From Methylocaldum sp002005105 (GTDB lineage Bacteria; Pseudomonadota; Gammaproteobacteria; Methylococcales; Methylococcaceae), in NCBI RefSeq assembly GCF_051027545.1, contig NZ_CP194902.1, positions 3,534,001 to 3,598,000 on the forward strand: a stretch of DNA of 64,000 nt, read 5' to 3'. A program made the position numbers and the translations under genes. Below are positions 9,348-18,530 of this stretch, one piece after another (position 1 is the first letter of the stretch; the number at the start of each line of letters is the position of its first letter). The notes under the pieces are model-generated. The model searched no databases. It was given only the letters and a program-made list of their open reading frames with translations, and was not told the DNA's origin.

Positions 9348-9401
9348 GTAGGTCGGCAATCCTTTGCCGACACCTTCGTCGGCAAAGGATTGCCGACCTA
9401 C
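9348..9401. repeat. Perfect 24-bp palindrome, copy 1 of the GTAGGTCGGCAATCC repeat family
   Basis: GTAGGTCGGCAATCCTTTGC... (9348-9371) is perfectly inverted at 9378-9401 around the 6-base loop ACCTTC. It sits in the 100-bp gap between the convergent NUDIX genes. Related copies occur at 36000-36055 and, as one arm, at 41116-41139. It could block readthrough from both sides but lacks T-runs. Confidence 0.9.
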
Positions 9402-9413
9402 CACTGAAAACCG

Positions 9414-9926
9414 TTAACCTGCGGTCTCCGGATTGCGGTAGGTTTGCCAGATCAGCCGGAACGACGAAGTCAATTCGATTCCGGAACTGCTGCCCCACGC
9501 ATCCAGCTCGTTCATGCCGAACCATCGGCACTCGTCTATTTCGCTGGGATCGGGTTGCAGAGCGCCGGAATGAACGACCCGATAAACCTGAATGAATTCC
9601 CATCCGGTTTGCGCTGAGGCGGGCAGCTTGAACAAGAATCGAAGAGGCGAGCGGCTCGCGATTCCGAGCTCTTCGCCCAATTCCCGCATCGCGCAGTCAT
9701 CGTAGCTTTCGCCCCAGTCGACGTGCCCGGCGGCGGACGTGTCCCAGAGTCCGGGATTGATGTCCTTGGTCCGCGAACGCTTTTGCAGAAGTATTTCCTC
9801 GAGATCGTTGAAAACCAGGATGTGCACGGCCCGATGCTGCAGTCCGAGCTCATGGACTTCGCCGCGCACACGCGGGCCGACAACGCGATCGTGCTCGTCG
9901 ACTTCATAAAGTAGTTCGTCGTTCAT
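9414..9926 (-). CDS. NUDIX hydrolase (YfcD/IPP-isomerase-like)
   Basis: 170-residue NUDIX protein of the group that includes YfcD and isopentenyl-diphosphate isomerase-like enzymes. MNDELLYEVDEHDRVVG at the N-terminus and QHRAVHILVFND are typical of that group. The NUDIX box GHVDWGESYDDCAMRELGEE, completed by LGI (about residues 67-89), matches GX5EX7REUXEEXGU fully. A true IPP isomerase would need an active-site Cys in an NTCCSHP-like segment; the matching place reads DTSAAGHVDWG, so hydrolase activity is more likely. Single gene, with no clear operon partner; it ends 13 bp from the palindrome at 9348-9401. Confidence 0.85.
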   Translation of the reverse strand: MNDELLYEVDEHDRVVGPRVRGEVHELGLQHRAVHILVFNDLEEILLQKRSRTKDINPGLWDTSAAGHVDWGESYDDCAMRELGEELGIASRSPLRFLFKLPASAQTGWEFIQVYRVVHSGALQPDPSEIDECRWFGMNELDAWGSSSGIELTSSFRLIWQTYRNPETAG

Positions 9927-10004
9927 AGAAAGTCACATGTCGGTTTTGCCGTGAATGCCGCGACGGATTCACGGCGGCAGCGATATGAGATGGACCATGG
10001 AACG

Positions 10005-11519
10005 CTATCGCGCCGAGGCTGGAACCGCCGCGACGGCATTCCGGCCGGACTCGTAAACTTCCCATCCGCCGCCGAGCGCCTTATAGACTGCGATCAGACT
10101 GGTTGCAGTGGCGGTCTGGCTTTGGGCCAGCAGTTCCTGATCCAAGAGCAAGCGGCGTTCGGCGTCCAGCACGGTGAGGAAATCCGTAATGCCGTCCTCG
10201 AAACGAAGATGCGCGAGCTGATGAGCGCGCTCGCTGGAGGTCGCGGCCGAAGCCAGCAGCCCGCGGCGGGCGCGTTGCCGATTGTAACTCACCAATGCAT
10301 TTTCGGTTTCCTCGAGCGCCGTGAGTACGGTTTGCTCATAATTTGCGAGGGTGGCATCCGCGCTGGCGTCCGCCGCCCTGATGCGGGCACGGACGCGCCC
10401 GAGATCCAGGAACGCCCACGAAATCCGTGGCCCCGCCGAGAAAGCCTCCGTACCGGACGCGCCGAGACCCGACAGAGTTCGGGATTCCAAGGCGATCGTG
10501 CCGTTGAAGGTCACTCGTGGAAAAAGATCGGCCGTAGCGACGCCGATCCGGGCGGTAGCCGCGGCCAAATTGCGTTCGGCAACGCGAATATCGGGGCGGC
10601 GGCGCATCAGATCGGCCGGCGCCCCGATATGGATCGTTTCCGGAATCTTGGGCATCGGGGCCGGTTCTGACAGGCGCGCGGAGAGCGTGTCAGGAAGCTG
10701 GCCGATCAGCACGCCGAGGCGATGGATGTTTTCGCGAATCCGGGTTTGAATCGGCGGAATCGTTGCCAGCGTGGAGTCCAATTGGGCCTTGGCGCGCGAG
10801 GTGTCCAGCTCCGTGCCGCGTCCGGCTTCCAGTCTGGCTTGAGTCAATTCCAAGGTCGCGGCCTGGTTGTCGGCGTTTTTTTGAGCGACGTCCAGTTGAT
10901 TCTGCAGACCGCGCAACTCGAAGTAGTTAAGCGCTACCTCCGAAATGACGCTGACCAGCAGGTCGCGCAGATCGGCCTCCGCGGCATCCACCTCGGCATC
11001 ACGCGCCTCGACGCTACGCCGTATCCTGCCGAAGAAGTCCACTTCCCAAAAAGCGTCGAAACCGACATTGAAGAGCTCGAGCTCGCGCGGCGCGAAGGTC
11101 CGGCGGTTCATGGCGTCGAAACTTCGCTTTTGCGTCGTGTAATTGGCGTGGCTCGTAATGGTCGGCAAGAGATCCAGCCCGGCTTCCAGGTAAAGGGCGC
11201 GCGCAACGCGGAGATTCGCCTCTGCCGCCTTCAGATCACGGTTGTTGCTCACTGCTCGGTCGATGAGGTCCGACAGAACCGGATCGTCGAACTGCTTCCA
11301 CCAAGCCACTTCGATGCCGTCGCGTTTGAACTCGGGAAGCACGGCGTTGGCGAACTGCGCTCCGGGCGCCGCGTCCGGTTTCGTGTAGTCGGGACCGACT
11401 GCGCAGGCGGAAAGAAGCGCAGCGATCATGATCGGGACGACATTGCGCGCGGACGCGCCCAAAAAGCGATCGCGCCTTTCAAATCGCTCGGACTGGACGG
11501 AAGAGCAAGGTATAGACAT
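10005..11519 (-). CDS. RND efflux outer membrane factor lipoprotein (NodT/OprM family)
   Basis: TolC-like outer membrane channel of a tripartite efflux pump; 504 residues. The signal segment ends in the lipobox LLSACAVGPDY (about residues 35-45), and CAVGPDYTKP is the family hallmark. Two OEP repeats rich in coiled helices follow, with PTITSHANYTTQK near 125 and RRRPDIRVAERNLAAATARIGVATADLFP near 310-340. Third gene of the operon, 12 bp after the pump gene, so it should assemble with that pump. The N-terminus before the hydrophobic segment is longer than usual (about 28 residues), so the real start may be a downstream codon. Confidence 0.93.
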   Translation of the reverse strand: MSIPCSSVQSERFERRDRFLGASARNVVPIMIAALLSACAVGPDYTKPDAAPGAQFANAVLPEFKRDGIEVAWWKQFDDPVLSDLIDRAVSNNRDLKAAEANLRVARALYLEAGLDLLPTITSHANYTTQKRSFDAMNRRTFAPRELELFNVGFDAFWEVDFFGRIRRSVEARDAEVDAAEADLRDLLVSVISEVALNYFELRGLQNQLDVAQKNADNQAATLELTQARLEAGRGTELDTSRAKAQLDSTLATIPPIQTRIRENIHRLGVLIGQLPDTLSARLSEPAPMPKIPETIHIGAPADLMRRRPDIRVAERNLAAATARIGVATADLFPRVTFNGTIALESRTLSGLGASGTEAFSAGPRISWAFLDLGRVRARIRAADASADATLANYEQTVLTALEETENALVSYNRQRARRGLLASAATSSERAHQLAHLRFEDGITDFLTVLDAERRLLLDQELLAQSQTATATSLIAVYKALGGGWEVYESGRNAVAAVPASAR

Positions 11520-11531
11520 ATTTTTGCGAAA

Positions 11532-14500
11532 TTAGGGACTGTTATTCGGCGTGGAGTGAGTCTTGGTATCGGTAGGTTCGGGCGATGGCCGCTGACGGCG
11601 CTCGACCAGTCTCCGCATGACGACATAGAACACTGGAGTCAGCAACAGACCGAAGAACGTGACTCCCAGCATGCCGCTGAAGACGGCGGTGCCGAGTATC
11701 CGCCGTGATTCGGCACCGGCGCCGCTGGAAATGACCAGCGGGAATACGCCGAGAATGAAGGCGAAGGAGGTCATCAAAATGGGCCGAAGGCGGAGGCGCG
11801 CGGCTTCGATGGCGGCTTGATAGCGGTCCCTGCCCTTATCTTGAAGATTACGGGCGAACTCGACGATCAGGATCGCATTCTTGCTGGCCAATCCGACCAG
11901 AACGATAAAGCCAACCTGAGTGAAGATATTGTTGTCCATGCCGCGGAGCGATACGCCGGCCATAGAGCTCAAGAGGCACATGGGCACGATGAGAATGACG
12001 GCGAAGGGCAACGACCAGCTCTCGTACTGCGCAGCCAGGGCAAGAAACACGAAGATCACGCTCAGCGGAAATATGATCATGGCGGTATTGCCCGCGAGAA
12101 TCTGCTGAAGGCTGAGTTCGGTCCATTCGTAGCCCATGGTGAGCGGGAGCTCTTGATTCACCACCTTTTCCATCAAGGCGATGGCTTGGCCGGAACTGAC
12201 GCCGGGCAAGGTGCTGCCGTTGATTTCCGCCGACGGATACATGTTGTAGTGCGCCACCTTGTCCGGACCCACCGTTTCGCGAATATCGACCAGGGTACCC
12301 AGCGGAACCATATCGCCGTTCCGGTTGCGGGTCTTGAGATTGGCGATATCCGAAGGCCTCAGTCTGAACTGCGAATCGGCCTGCGCCGTGACCTGGTAAG
12401 TTCTGCCGAACCGGTTGAAATCGTTGACGTACAGCGAGCCGAGATAAATCTGGAGCGTGTCGAAGACGCTGCCCAAAGGAACATCATACGACTTGGCCTG
12501 AGTCCGGTTTACGTCCACGTAGACTTGCGGCACGCTGGACCGGAATGTCGTAAATAAGCCGACCAATCCGGGTTGCTGGTTGCCCTTGGCAACGACTTCG
12601 CTCGCGATACGTTGCAATTCGTCCGGGCCGACGTTGGCGCGGTCCTGGATTTGCAGCTTGAAGCCGCCCACCGAACTGAGGCCGCGAACCGGCGGAGGCG
12701 AGAACACCGCGATATGAGCGTCCTCTATCCCCGAGAGATTCTGGCGCAGCTTGTTTATGATCGCTTCCGCGGAAAGTTCCGGATGGCCGGCGCGGTCGTC
12801 GAACGGGGCGAGACGGGCGAACATGGTGCCGGCGTTGGACTGGCTGGCTCCGGCCAGCACCGAATATCCAGCGTATGCGTTGACATGCGAGATGCCCTCG
12901 GTTTTCAGGATGATGTCCGTGGCGCGCTTGATCACCGCGTCGGTACGTTCCAGCGAGGCGGCATCGGGGAGCTGTGCGTACAGAATGAGATAGCCTTGAT
13001 CCTGTTGAGGGATGAACCCGGTCGGCACCTTGGAGAAAGCCAGAAAATTGAGTCCGTTGAGCACGACATAGAGCACCAGAACCACACTTGTGATGCGGAT
13101 CAGTCGGCCGACCAGTCGTGAATAGCCCTCGCTGAAGGCGCCGAAAATCCGGTTGAAGCCGCGGAAAAACCAGCCGAAGAGCCGGTCGAACAGGCGCGTG
13201 AACCAATCTTTGTCACCGTGGGCCCGGTCCAGAAGCAGGGCGCAGAGAGCCGGACTCAAGGTGAGCGAGTTGAATGTGGAAATGACCGTGGACACCGAAA
13301 TGGTCAGGGCGAACTGCTTGTAGAAAGCCCCGGACACGCCGGTAATGAAGGCCGTCGGTACGAACACCGCAACCAACACCAATGAGGTTGCGATGATGGG
13401 GCCGACGACTTCTTCCATGGCGCGCCGGGTCGCTTCCCGTGCCCTGAGGCCGAGTGCGATGTTCCGTTCGACGTTCTCGACCACGACGATGGCGTCGTCT
13501 ACCACGATACCGATGGCGAGAACCAGTCCGAACAAGGAAAGCGTGTTCAGCGAGAGTCCCATGGCCGCCATGACCGCGAAGGTGCCGATGAGCGACACCG
13601 GTACCGCCAGGAGCGGGATGATGGTGGCCCGCCAATTCTGTAGGAATATCAGTACGACGACGACGACCAGCAGAATGGCTTCGAAGAGGGTCTCTACGAC
13701 GGCAGCGATGGATTGGGTGACGAACACCACGGTGTCATAGACGAGCAGGTAATCGAGCCCCTCCGGAAAGCGCTGCTTGAGCTTCTCCATGGCTTCCACT
13801 ACCGCTTTCTTGGTCTCGATCGCGTTGGATCCCGGCAGTTGGAAAATAGCCACGCCTACCGTTGCTTTCCCGTCGAGGTTGAGCGACGAACTGTAATCTT
13901 TGGCTCCCAGTTCGATCCGTGCTACGTCCTTGAGTCGTGTCACCTGGCCGTCTTTTCCGGTCTTGATGATGATGTCGCCGAACTGGCTTTCATCCGTCAG
14001 CCGGCCCATGGTGGTAACGGTAAGCTGAAATTCGATTCCTCCCGGCGTAGGCGGTTGCCCGACGACACCGGCTGCCACTTGGATGTTCTGCTCGCGTATA
14101 GCGTGTACCACGTCGGTGGATGTCAGATTGCGGGCGGCTACCTTTTCCGGGTCCAGCCAGATCCGCATGCTGTATTCGCGGCCGCCGAACAGCACGATGT
14201 CGCCTACGCCGGGCAGGCGAGCCAGCACATCCCGGATTTGCAGCAGCGCGTAATTGCTGAGATACACGCTGTCGTAGCGCCCGTCGGGGGAAATCAGGTT
14301 CACCACCAGGCTCAAGTCCGGACTGCGTTTGCGCACGGTGATGCCTTGCCGGCGCACTTCTTCAGGCAGCCTCGGCTCGGCCAAAGCCACACGGTTCTGG
14401 ACCAGCACCTGCGATTTGTCGAGATCGGTGCCCGGTTTGAACGTGATGGTCAACTGCATCACGCCGTCGTTGGTGGACTGGGACGACATGTACAGCATGT

Positions 14501-14729
14501 CCTCGACGCCGTTGACCTCCTGTTCGATGGGAGTCGCCACCGTTTCGGCCAGCACTTTCGCATTGGCGCCCGGATAGGTCGCGCGCACGACGACGTTGGG
14601 CGGTGCGATCTCGGGGTATTGGGCGATGGGCAGCGCAAGCGACGCCAGCCCTCCGACGAGAACGATGAGAATCGAAAGAACCGACGCGAAGATAGGGCGG
14701 TCGATGAAAAAGTGAGTAAATCTCGTCAT
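11532..14729 (-). CDS. RND multidrug efflux permease (HAE1, AcrB/MexF-like)
   Basis: Inner-membrane proton/drug antiporter of 1065 residues, full length for the HAE1 family. The N-terminus MTRFTHFFIDRPIFASVLSI is standard. The proton-relay Asp pair is present in AIGIVVDDAIVVVENVERN (near residue 405), and the two periplasmic porter halves are intact (for example PGANAKVLAETVATPIEQEV). It takes substrates from the periplasm or membrane and passes them to the outer membrane channel encoded next. The adaptor gene lies 21 bp upstream. Substrates (dyes, antibiotics, solvents) cannot be deduced. Long opposite-strand ORFs in this stretch are shadows. Confidence 0.96.
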   Translation of the reverse strand: MTRFTHFFIDRPIFASVLSILIVLVGGLASLALPIAQYPEIAPPNVVVRATYPGANAKVLAETVATPIEQEVNGVEDMLYMSSQSTNDGVMQLTITFKPGTDLDKSQVLVQNRVALAEPRLPEEVRRQGITVRKRSPDLSLVVNLISPDGRYDSVYLSNYALLQIRDVLARLPGVGDIVLFGGREYSMRIWLDPEKVAARNLTSTDVVHAIREQNIQVAAGVVGQPPTPGGIEFQLTVTTMGRLTDESQFGDIIIKTGKDGQVTRLKDVARIELGAKDYSSSLNLDGKATVGVAIFQLPGSNAIETKKAVVEAMEKLKQRFPEGLDYLLVYDTVVFVTQSIAAVVETLFEAILLVVVVVLIFLQNWRATIIPLLAVPVSLIGTFAVMAAMGLSLNTLSLFGLVLAIGIVVDDAIVVVENVERNIALGLRAREATRRAMEEVVGPIIATSLVLVAVFVPTAFITGVSGAFYKQFALTISVSTVISTFNSLTLSPALCALLLDRAHGDKDWFTRLFDRLFGWFFRGFNRIFGAFSEGYSRLVGRLIRITSVVLVLYVVLNGLNFLAFSKVPTGFIPQQDQGYLILYAQLPDAASLERTDAVIKRATDIILKTEGISHVNAYAGYSVLAGASQSNAGTMFARLAPFDDRAGHPELSAEAIINKLRQNLSGIEDAHIAVFSPPPVRGLSSVGGFKLQIQDRANVGPDELQRIASEVVAKGNQQPGLVGLFTTFRSSVPQVYVDVNRTQAKSYDVPLGSVFDTLQIYLGSLYVNDFNRFGRTYQVTAQADSQFRLRPSDIANLKTRNRNGDMVPLGTLVDIRETVGPDKVAHYNMYPSAEINGSTLPGVSSGQAIALMEKVVNQELPLTMGYEWTELSLQQILAGNTAMIIFPLSVIFVFLALAAQYESWSLPFAVILIVPMCLLSSMAGVSLRGMDNNIFTQVGFIVLVGLASKNAILIVEFARNLQDKGRDRYQAAIEAARLRLRPILMTSFAFILGVFPLVISSGAGAESRRILGTAVFSGMLGVTFFGLLLTPVFYVVMRRLVERRQRPSPEPTDTKTHSTPNNSP

Positions 14730-14750
14730 GGCCGGACGTCGTGTCTCCGA

Positions 14751-15980
14751 TTAAGTACCGTCGGTCTCTGAAAGCGTGACTCGCTCCGCCTCAATTTTGG
14801 TGCCGGGACGTATTTTTTGAATGCCTTCGATGATTACCCACTCGCCAGGCTGCAAACCTTCCGATATCACCCGCATCTGGCCGGCGGCAGTGCCCGGTAC
14901 GATCCGACGGTATTCGGCCGAGCCATCGTCTTTCGCGATCCAGACGAACTTCTGGCCTTGATCGGTGCCGATGGCTCTGTCGGGAACCAGAAGGCCTTGA
15001 TAAGGTGGGCTTCCGGGCACGCGAAGCCGAGCGAAGAATCCGGGGCTCAGGAGTTCGTTGGGATTGCTGAAAACGCCTCGGGCGCGCAAGGTGCCGGTGC
15101 TCGGATCCATGCGCGGTTCGATGTAATCGATGTAACCCTGATGAGGAAATTCGGACTCGTCGAGCAGGGCCAATTTCGCTGGAATTCGAGTTTCGCGAGC
15201 GCTCGTCCGTTTCCCGGCTTCGGCCAAGCGCCTGTATTTAAGGACCGCCCGTTCGTCTGCGTCGACATAAACGTAAACCGGATCGATGGATACAATGATC
15301 GTCAGCAAAGTCCCGCCGCCGCCGCCGCCGCTGACCAAGTTGCCCGGGGTGACAAGCTCGCGTGCGATTCGCCCGCCGATAGGCGCTCGCACCTCGGTGA
15401 ATTCCAGGTTCAACCTGGCTGTCTGAGCAGCCGCCTCGGCCGCACGAACGGCGGCGATGGCTTCACGCTGACCCTTGCTGCGGGCGTCGTATTCTTCTTC
15501 GGAAATGGCCTTGGCCCGTCTTAGATGCTCCGCCCGCTGCAAGTCGTTTTTGGCAAGTTCGAGCCGAGCCTTGGCCCGTTCGAGTTCTCCCTCCGCCCGG
15601 TTCAGCTCGGCCCGATAAGGTCTCGGATCGATGACAAACAATAAATCGCCCTTTTTTACCTTGTCGCCAGCCTTGAAGTTCACTCTGTCCAGATAGCCGT
15701 CGACTCTCGCACGGACTTCCACGGTTTCCATCGCTTCTATGCGTCCGGTGTACTCGTCCCATTCCAAGACTTCCTTTTGTAGCGGTTGGGCGACTTTGAC
15801 TTTCACCGGCGGCATTTGACTCTCGGCCGCTTGGTTTTCCGAGCGGTTGCTACAGCCGAAGAGCTGTACGATCAGCGCTGCGCAAAGGAGGAGCCACAGC
15901 GCGATGCGGCGAAAAGTAGTGCGGGGAGAAGTTCGGTATGACGAACGGCATGCTCTAGCGGCAGCAAACGAAACTAGCAT
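14751..15980 (-). CDS. RND efflux periplasmic adaptor (membrane fusion protein)
   Basis: AcrA/MexE-type adaptor, 409 residues, first gene of the efflux operon. A hydrophobic segment ending in the lipobox QLFGCSNRS (about residue 43) suggests a lipoprotein. The lipoyl half-motifs TVEVRARVDGYLDRVNFKAGDKVKKGDLLFVIDPRPY, the alpha-hairpin AELNRAEGELERAKARLELAKND, and the beta-barrel EVRAPIGGRIARELVTPGNLV follow in the usual order. A run of six Gly (SGGGGGGTLL) interrupts a beta strand near residue 219. The first 25 residues before the hydrophobic core are rich in Arg and Ser and may not be translated. It is divergent from the TetR gene. Confidence 0.93.
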   Translation of the reverse strand: MLVSFAAARACRSSYRTSPRTTFRRIALWLLLCAALIVQLFGCSNRSENQAAESQMPPVKVKVAQPLQKEVLEWDEYTGRIEAMETVEVRARVDGYLDRVNFKAGDKVKKGDLLFVIDPRPYRAELNRAEGELERAKARLELAKNDLQRAEHLRRAKAISEEEYDARSKGQREAIAAVRAAEAAAQTARLNLEFTEVRAPIGGRIARELVTPGNLVSGGGGGGTLLTIIVSIDPVYVYVDADERAVLKYRRLAEAGKRTSARETRIPAKLALLDESEFPHQGYIDYIEPRMDPSTGTLRARGVFSNPNELLSPGFFARLRVPGSPPYQGLLVPDRAIGTDQGQKFVWIAKDDGSAEYRRIVPGTAAGQMRVISEGLQPGEWVIIEGIQKIRPGTKIEAERVTLSETDGT

Positions 15981-16069
15981 AAGTTTGGCGTATTAAGCGG
16001 GAGCGATCGGGAGTAGCGACACGGCACGAAAAGAAAGGGTAAGATATCGTTTCATTATTCTCGCTAAAC

Positions 16070-16085
16070 TGGACGACTGTGTCCA
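16070..16085. promoter_or_regulatory. Candidate TetR operator between the efflux operon and its regulator
   Basis: TGGAC (16070-16074) and GTCCA (16081-16085) form an inverted repeat with a 6-bp spacer in the 130-bp divergent gap, close to the tetR start. Position and symmetry fit TetR-family autoregulation. The exact operator is not proven. Confidence 0.4.
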
Positions 16086-16110
16086 TCTATTAAAGTGAAA
16101 AGTAACGATA

Positions 16111-16749
16111 ATGAATCGAATAGGCCGACCTAGGAAGGGTGAATCTGCCATCCGCCGTGATCAACTTCTGGATCATGCACTTCGGCTATTTGTAGAGCGA
16201 GGCTACGGCAATGTAAGCCTGGAAACTATCGCCCGCGAGGCTCGCGTGTCTCTCCGTACCATTTATCGATACTTTGGCGGTAAGGCAGATTTATTCGGAG
16301 CGGTCATTCGCCACTATAGCGATCTGTTGGTGGCGACGTTGCCGTTAGACCAAGCCTTGGCCAAACCGTTGGAGGAAACACTGATCGTGTTCGGAAAGCA
16401 TTTTCTTTTTCGGCTTTCCCGTCCGGAAATCATTCGCTTGCGTGCGCAATTGATCGCCGAGGCACATCAATTTCCGGAGCTTGCAGCGGAGTTTTATGAG
16501 CAGGGACCGCAGCGGACGCTGGATCGGCTCGAGAAGTTTTTCGGCATGCATCAGCAAGTAGGTCATGTGATCGCCATGGATCCGGCATTTTTAGCCGGAC
16601 AGTTTGTCAACGCACTCCGCGGCGAGCGCTTCCAGCGACAACAACTAGGCTTGGAGAGCGCTCCTACCGAAGATGAGGTCGAGCATTGGACAGAACAAGT
16701 GGTGAAATTATTCCTGCGGGGCTGTTTAAACAGAACGGACGCAGGTTGA
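16111..16749 (+). CDS. TetR/AcrR family transcriptional regulator
   Basis: 212 residues. The N-terminal helix-turn-helix is clear (DQLLDHALRLFVERGYGNVSLETIAREARVSLRTIYRYFGGKADLF, about residues 18-62), followed by an all-helical ligand-binding domain with no recognised ligand signature. It is divergent from the RND efflux operon with a 130-bp shared promoter gap, the usual arrangement for a local repressor of the pump and of itself. The target pairing is inferred from position. Confidence 0.92.
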   Translation: MNRIGRPRKGESAIRRDQLLDHALRLFVERGYGNVSLETIAREARVSLRTIYRYFGGKADLFGAVIRHYSDLLVATLPLDQALAKPLEETLIVFGKHFLFRLSRPEIIRLRAQLIAEAHQFPELAAEFYEQGPQRTLDRLEKFFGMHQQVGHVIAMDPAFLAGQFVNALRGERFQRQQLGLESAPTEDEVEHWTEQVVKLFLRGCLNRTDAG

Positions 16750-16827
16750 TCGGCCGAGACAATGCGGTACAGCTCCGCTTATCGAGCTGGGGGCGCTTTT
16801 CATACTGTTCATTGCTTGGTGAATGGA

Positions 16828-16859
16828 GCAAAAAATAAAGCTGCCTTTTCAAGCAGCTT
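16828..16859 (-). terminator. Rho-independent terminator for the small gene at 16889-17125
   Basis: AAGCTGC (16838-16844) is inverted as GCAGCTT (16853-16859). Read on the minus strand, the hairpin is followed by TTTATTTTTTGC. It sits 30 bp after the stop of the minus-strand small ORF, which supports that ORF as a transcribed gene. Confidence 0.75.
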
Positions 16860-16888
16860 AGAGAGGAGGTAGGTAATGGGATTCGATG

Positions 16889-17125
16889 TCAAAAATAGGC
16901 GCGATAGTGGTCAGTTTTGATGCTCGTCTTGCCATATTCCGCCATCGCGTACACTTTAAGAAGCTTCATCGCGTTTTGTTCGCCGTACCATTGCCCGGTC
17001 ATCGGGTCTTGCCATTCGATTCGATAACTTTCGCTGCCGGATTGCCTTCGCCGTTTCCAGCCGCATCCCCAGAGCATGAAGACGGTTAGAAAGCGTTCCA
17101 GAAAAACTCTTAGCGATGTTTTCAT
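16889..17125 (-). CDS. Small hypothetical protein (78 aa)
   Basis: Not recognised. 78 residues with a hydrophobic N-terminus (RVFLERFLTVFMLWGCGWK) that could be a membrane segment or a signal with a Cys, then a polar, Tyr- and Trp-rich tail including YRIEWQDPMTGQWYGEQNAM. A good ribosome site (GAGGG, about 7 bp before the ATG) and a proper terminator just after the stop support it as real. It stands alone between the TetR gene (convergent) and the repeat protein gene. Confidence 0.55.
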   Translation of the reverse strand: MKTSLRVFLERFLTVFMLWGCGWKRRRQSGSESYRIEWQDPMTGQWYGEQNAMKLLKVYAMAEYGKTSIKTDHYRAYF

Positions 17126-17518
17126 GAGTGTCCCTCACTGCGATGATGGTGAAGCCAACTTCTGAGTGGTCACGGTCACTCCGCGTTTTGGAAATGCCTT
17201 TGCCAGTAGAAAATCACGCTTATTCATCTTTAAGCAGAATTCATGCCATTGATCGAGGGCGTTAATTCGCTCGAAAATTCATCAAAATGATGGTCGAAAT
17301 TTCGATTTCTTTCCCGAGAGGTGCAAATCGAAAAGATATTGCACCAAGATGTGGCTTTTTCAGCGGTTTGAGGCGATTCTAATGTTGCGGTCCCGCCGTT
17401 TAGGGAAGCGCGTTGACATGGCAACAGCAGGATTAAAGAATTTGGGATACTTTAATGAGTCATGCTAGATCAGTTTGTTGTGATAAGGGGTCAGCTTGAC
17501 GGCACAGGGGTGAGCATC
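17126..17518. other. Intergenic region without a recognised gene
   Basis: About 390 bp between the small minus-strand gene and the repeat protein gene. It is more AT-rich than its surroundings and must hold both divergent promoters. No convincing ORF, RNA gene or strong hairpin was seen. Confidence 0.5.
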
Positions 17519-17836
17519 GTGAGAAATGCAATTATCTTCGGCGGATTTTCGTTGGTGGTTTCTTCTGTAGGTTGGGCTGGCGACGACCCACGGTATCCGG
17601 CCTATGATTTCGAGCCCAAAGTGATCATTTCGGCGCCCGAAGGGGCAACGGGTGATTCATCGAAAGCAGAAATTCCGGAGCCGGATCCGAGATACCCAGC
17701 GGCTTACTTCGAACCGAAAGTGATCATACCGGCGTCCGAAGAGGCGGAAAAAAAAGTTCCGGAGGAGAGCCCGCAACCGGATCCTCGATATCCAGCCTAT
17801 CACTTTGAGCCGAAAGTCATTTATCAGGAGAAATAG
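17519..17836 (+). CDS. Secreted small protein with three DPRYPAYxFEPKVI repeats
   Basis: Function unknown. A hydrophobic signal-like N-terminus (VRNAIIFGGFSLVVSSVGWAGD) leads into three copies of one motif: DPRYPAYDFEPKVI, DPRYPAAYFEPKVI and DPRYPAYHFEPKVI. They are separated by acidic/Pro linkers of about 20 residues (for example SAPEGATGDSSKAEIPEP). The protein ends right after the third copy. GTG 17519 is chosen because GGGGTGA precedes it and the signal peptide then starts properly; GTG 17510 or an earlier start at 17462 is possible. The pattern of aromatic and charged residues suggests a repeated binding surface exported to the periplasm or cell surface. Unlinked to neighbours by spacing. 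Confidence 0.65.
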   Translation: MRNAIIFGGFSLVVSSVGWAGDDPRYPAYDFEPKVIISAPEGATGDSSKAEIPEPDPRYPAAYFEPKVIIPASEEAEKKVPEESPQPDPRYPAYHFEPKVIYQEK

Positions 17837-18039
17837 GCGACCGATAAAAGACCGAGACTCGGCGATTGCCGTTTAAGCGGCGAGCGGCCGCGCCAGTCGT
17901 CGGCCAAGCCGGTCGCCACTTTAGGATGCCCCGGTCTCGGTTGACCGGGCGCTATCCACGCAAGCCGAGAAGGCGGAGCGATCATAAATTTTTCGTGGGC
18001 GTAGTTTTTTGCCGCTTCGGCAGTGATTATCGCTGCGGC

Positions 18040-18399
18040 TCAGTACGGGTACGGATAAGTGCGGGGCTGCTGTTCGCCATACGGAGAGGGGTGGTGCCCA
18101 TCGTTGTAACTGCTGTAACCGGGCTGACGGTTGTAGTAAGACTCGCGTTTTTTCTTCTGGTCCATGTAATAGCCAGCTGCTCCGCCGACGACGGCCCCGA
18201 CCGCGCCGCCCACGAGCGCACCTCGTCCGCCATCGTCGGCGGCATGTCCTAGCAATGTGCCGCCGGCAGCACCGATTGCGGCACCGGTGACCGTATTGCG
18301 ATACGCATAATCGCCATGGTTGTGATATCCGGTAGACGCACAGCCCGTTAGCGCAATCGTAAAGGCCAGCACCATTAACCTATTTCTTAGCTTGTTCAC
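18040..18399 (-). CDS. Glycine-zipper outer membrane lipoprotein
   Basis: 119-residue lipoprotein. Signal with lipobox LTGC (MVLAFTIALTGCASTGYH), then a glycine-zipper hairpin (TVTGAAIGAAGGTLLGHAADDGGRGALVGGAVGAVVGGAAGYYMDQKKK, about 36-83), and a Tyr/Pro/His-rich tail (NRQPGYSSYNDGHHPSPYG). This resembles the 17-kDa surface antigen / YMGG-type families, whose zippers pack in the outer membrane; the exact role is unknown. GTG start at 18399 with AAGGAG about 10 bp upstream. Monocistronic, 130 bp from the glpK start of the next minus-strand unit's 3' end. Confidence 0.8.
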   Translation of the reverse strand: MNKLRNRLMVLAFTIALTGCASTGYHNHGDYAYRNTVTGAAIGAAGGTLLGHAADDGGRGALVGGAVGAVVGGAAGYYMDQKKKRESYYNRQPGYSSYNDGHHPSPYGEQQPRTYPYPY

Positions 18400-18530
18400 G
18401 GCATTCGCTCCTTTTCTGAGAAGGCGCGATTAGTATTGTTCCGGTTTCCTGAACGGAGGCTGAACACCGCAGCTCCGTCGAGAAAGACCAGGACTGCGGA
18501 GGCGGAAGCCCGCAATGAAGATGTTTTCGT

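Noticed and set aside
13713..14771. 352-residue frame antisense to the RND pump
   Set aside because: Shadow of the pump gene, His/Arg-rich with no domain.
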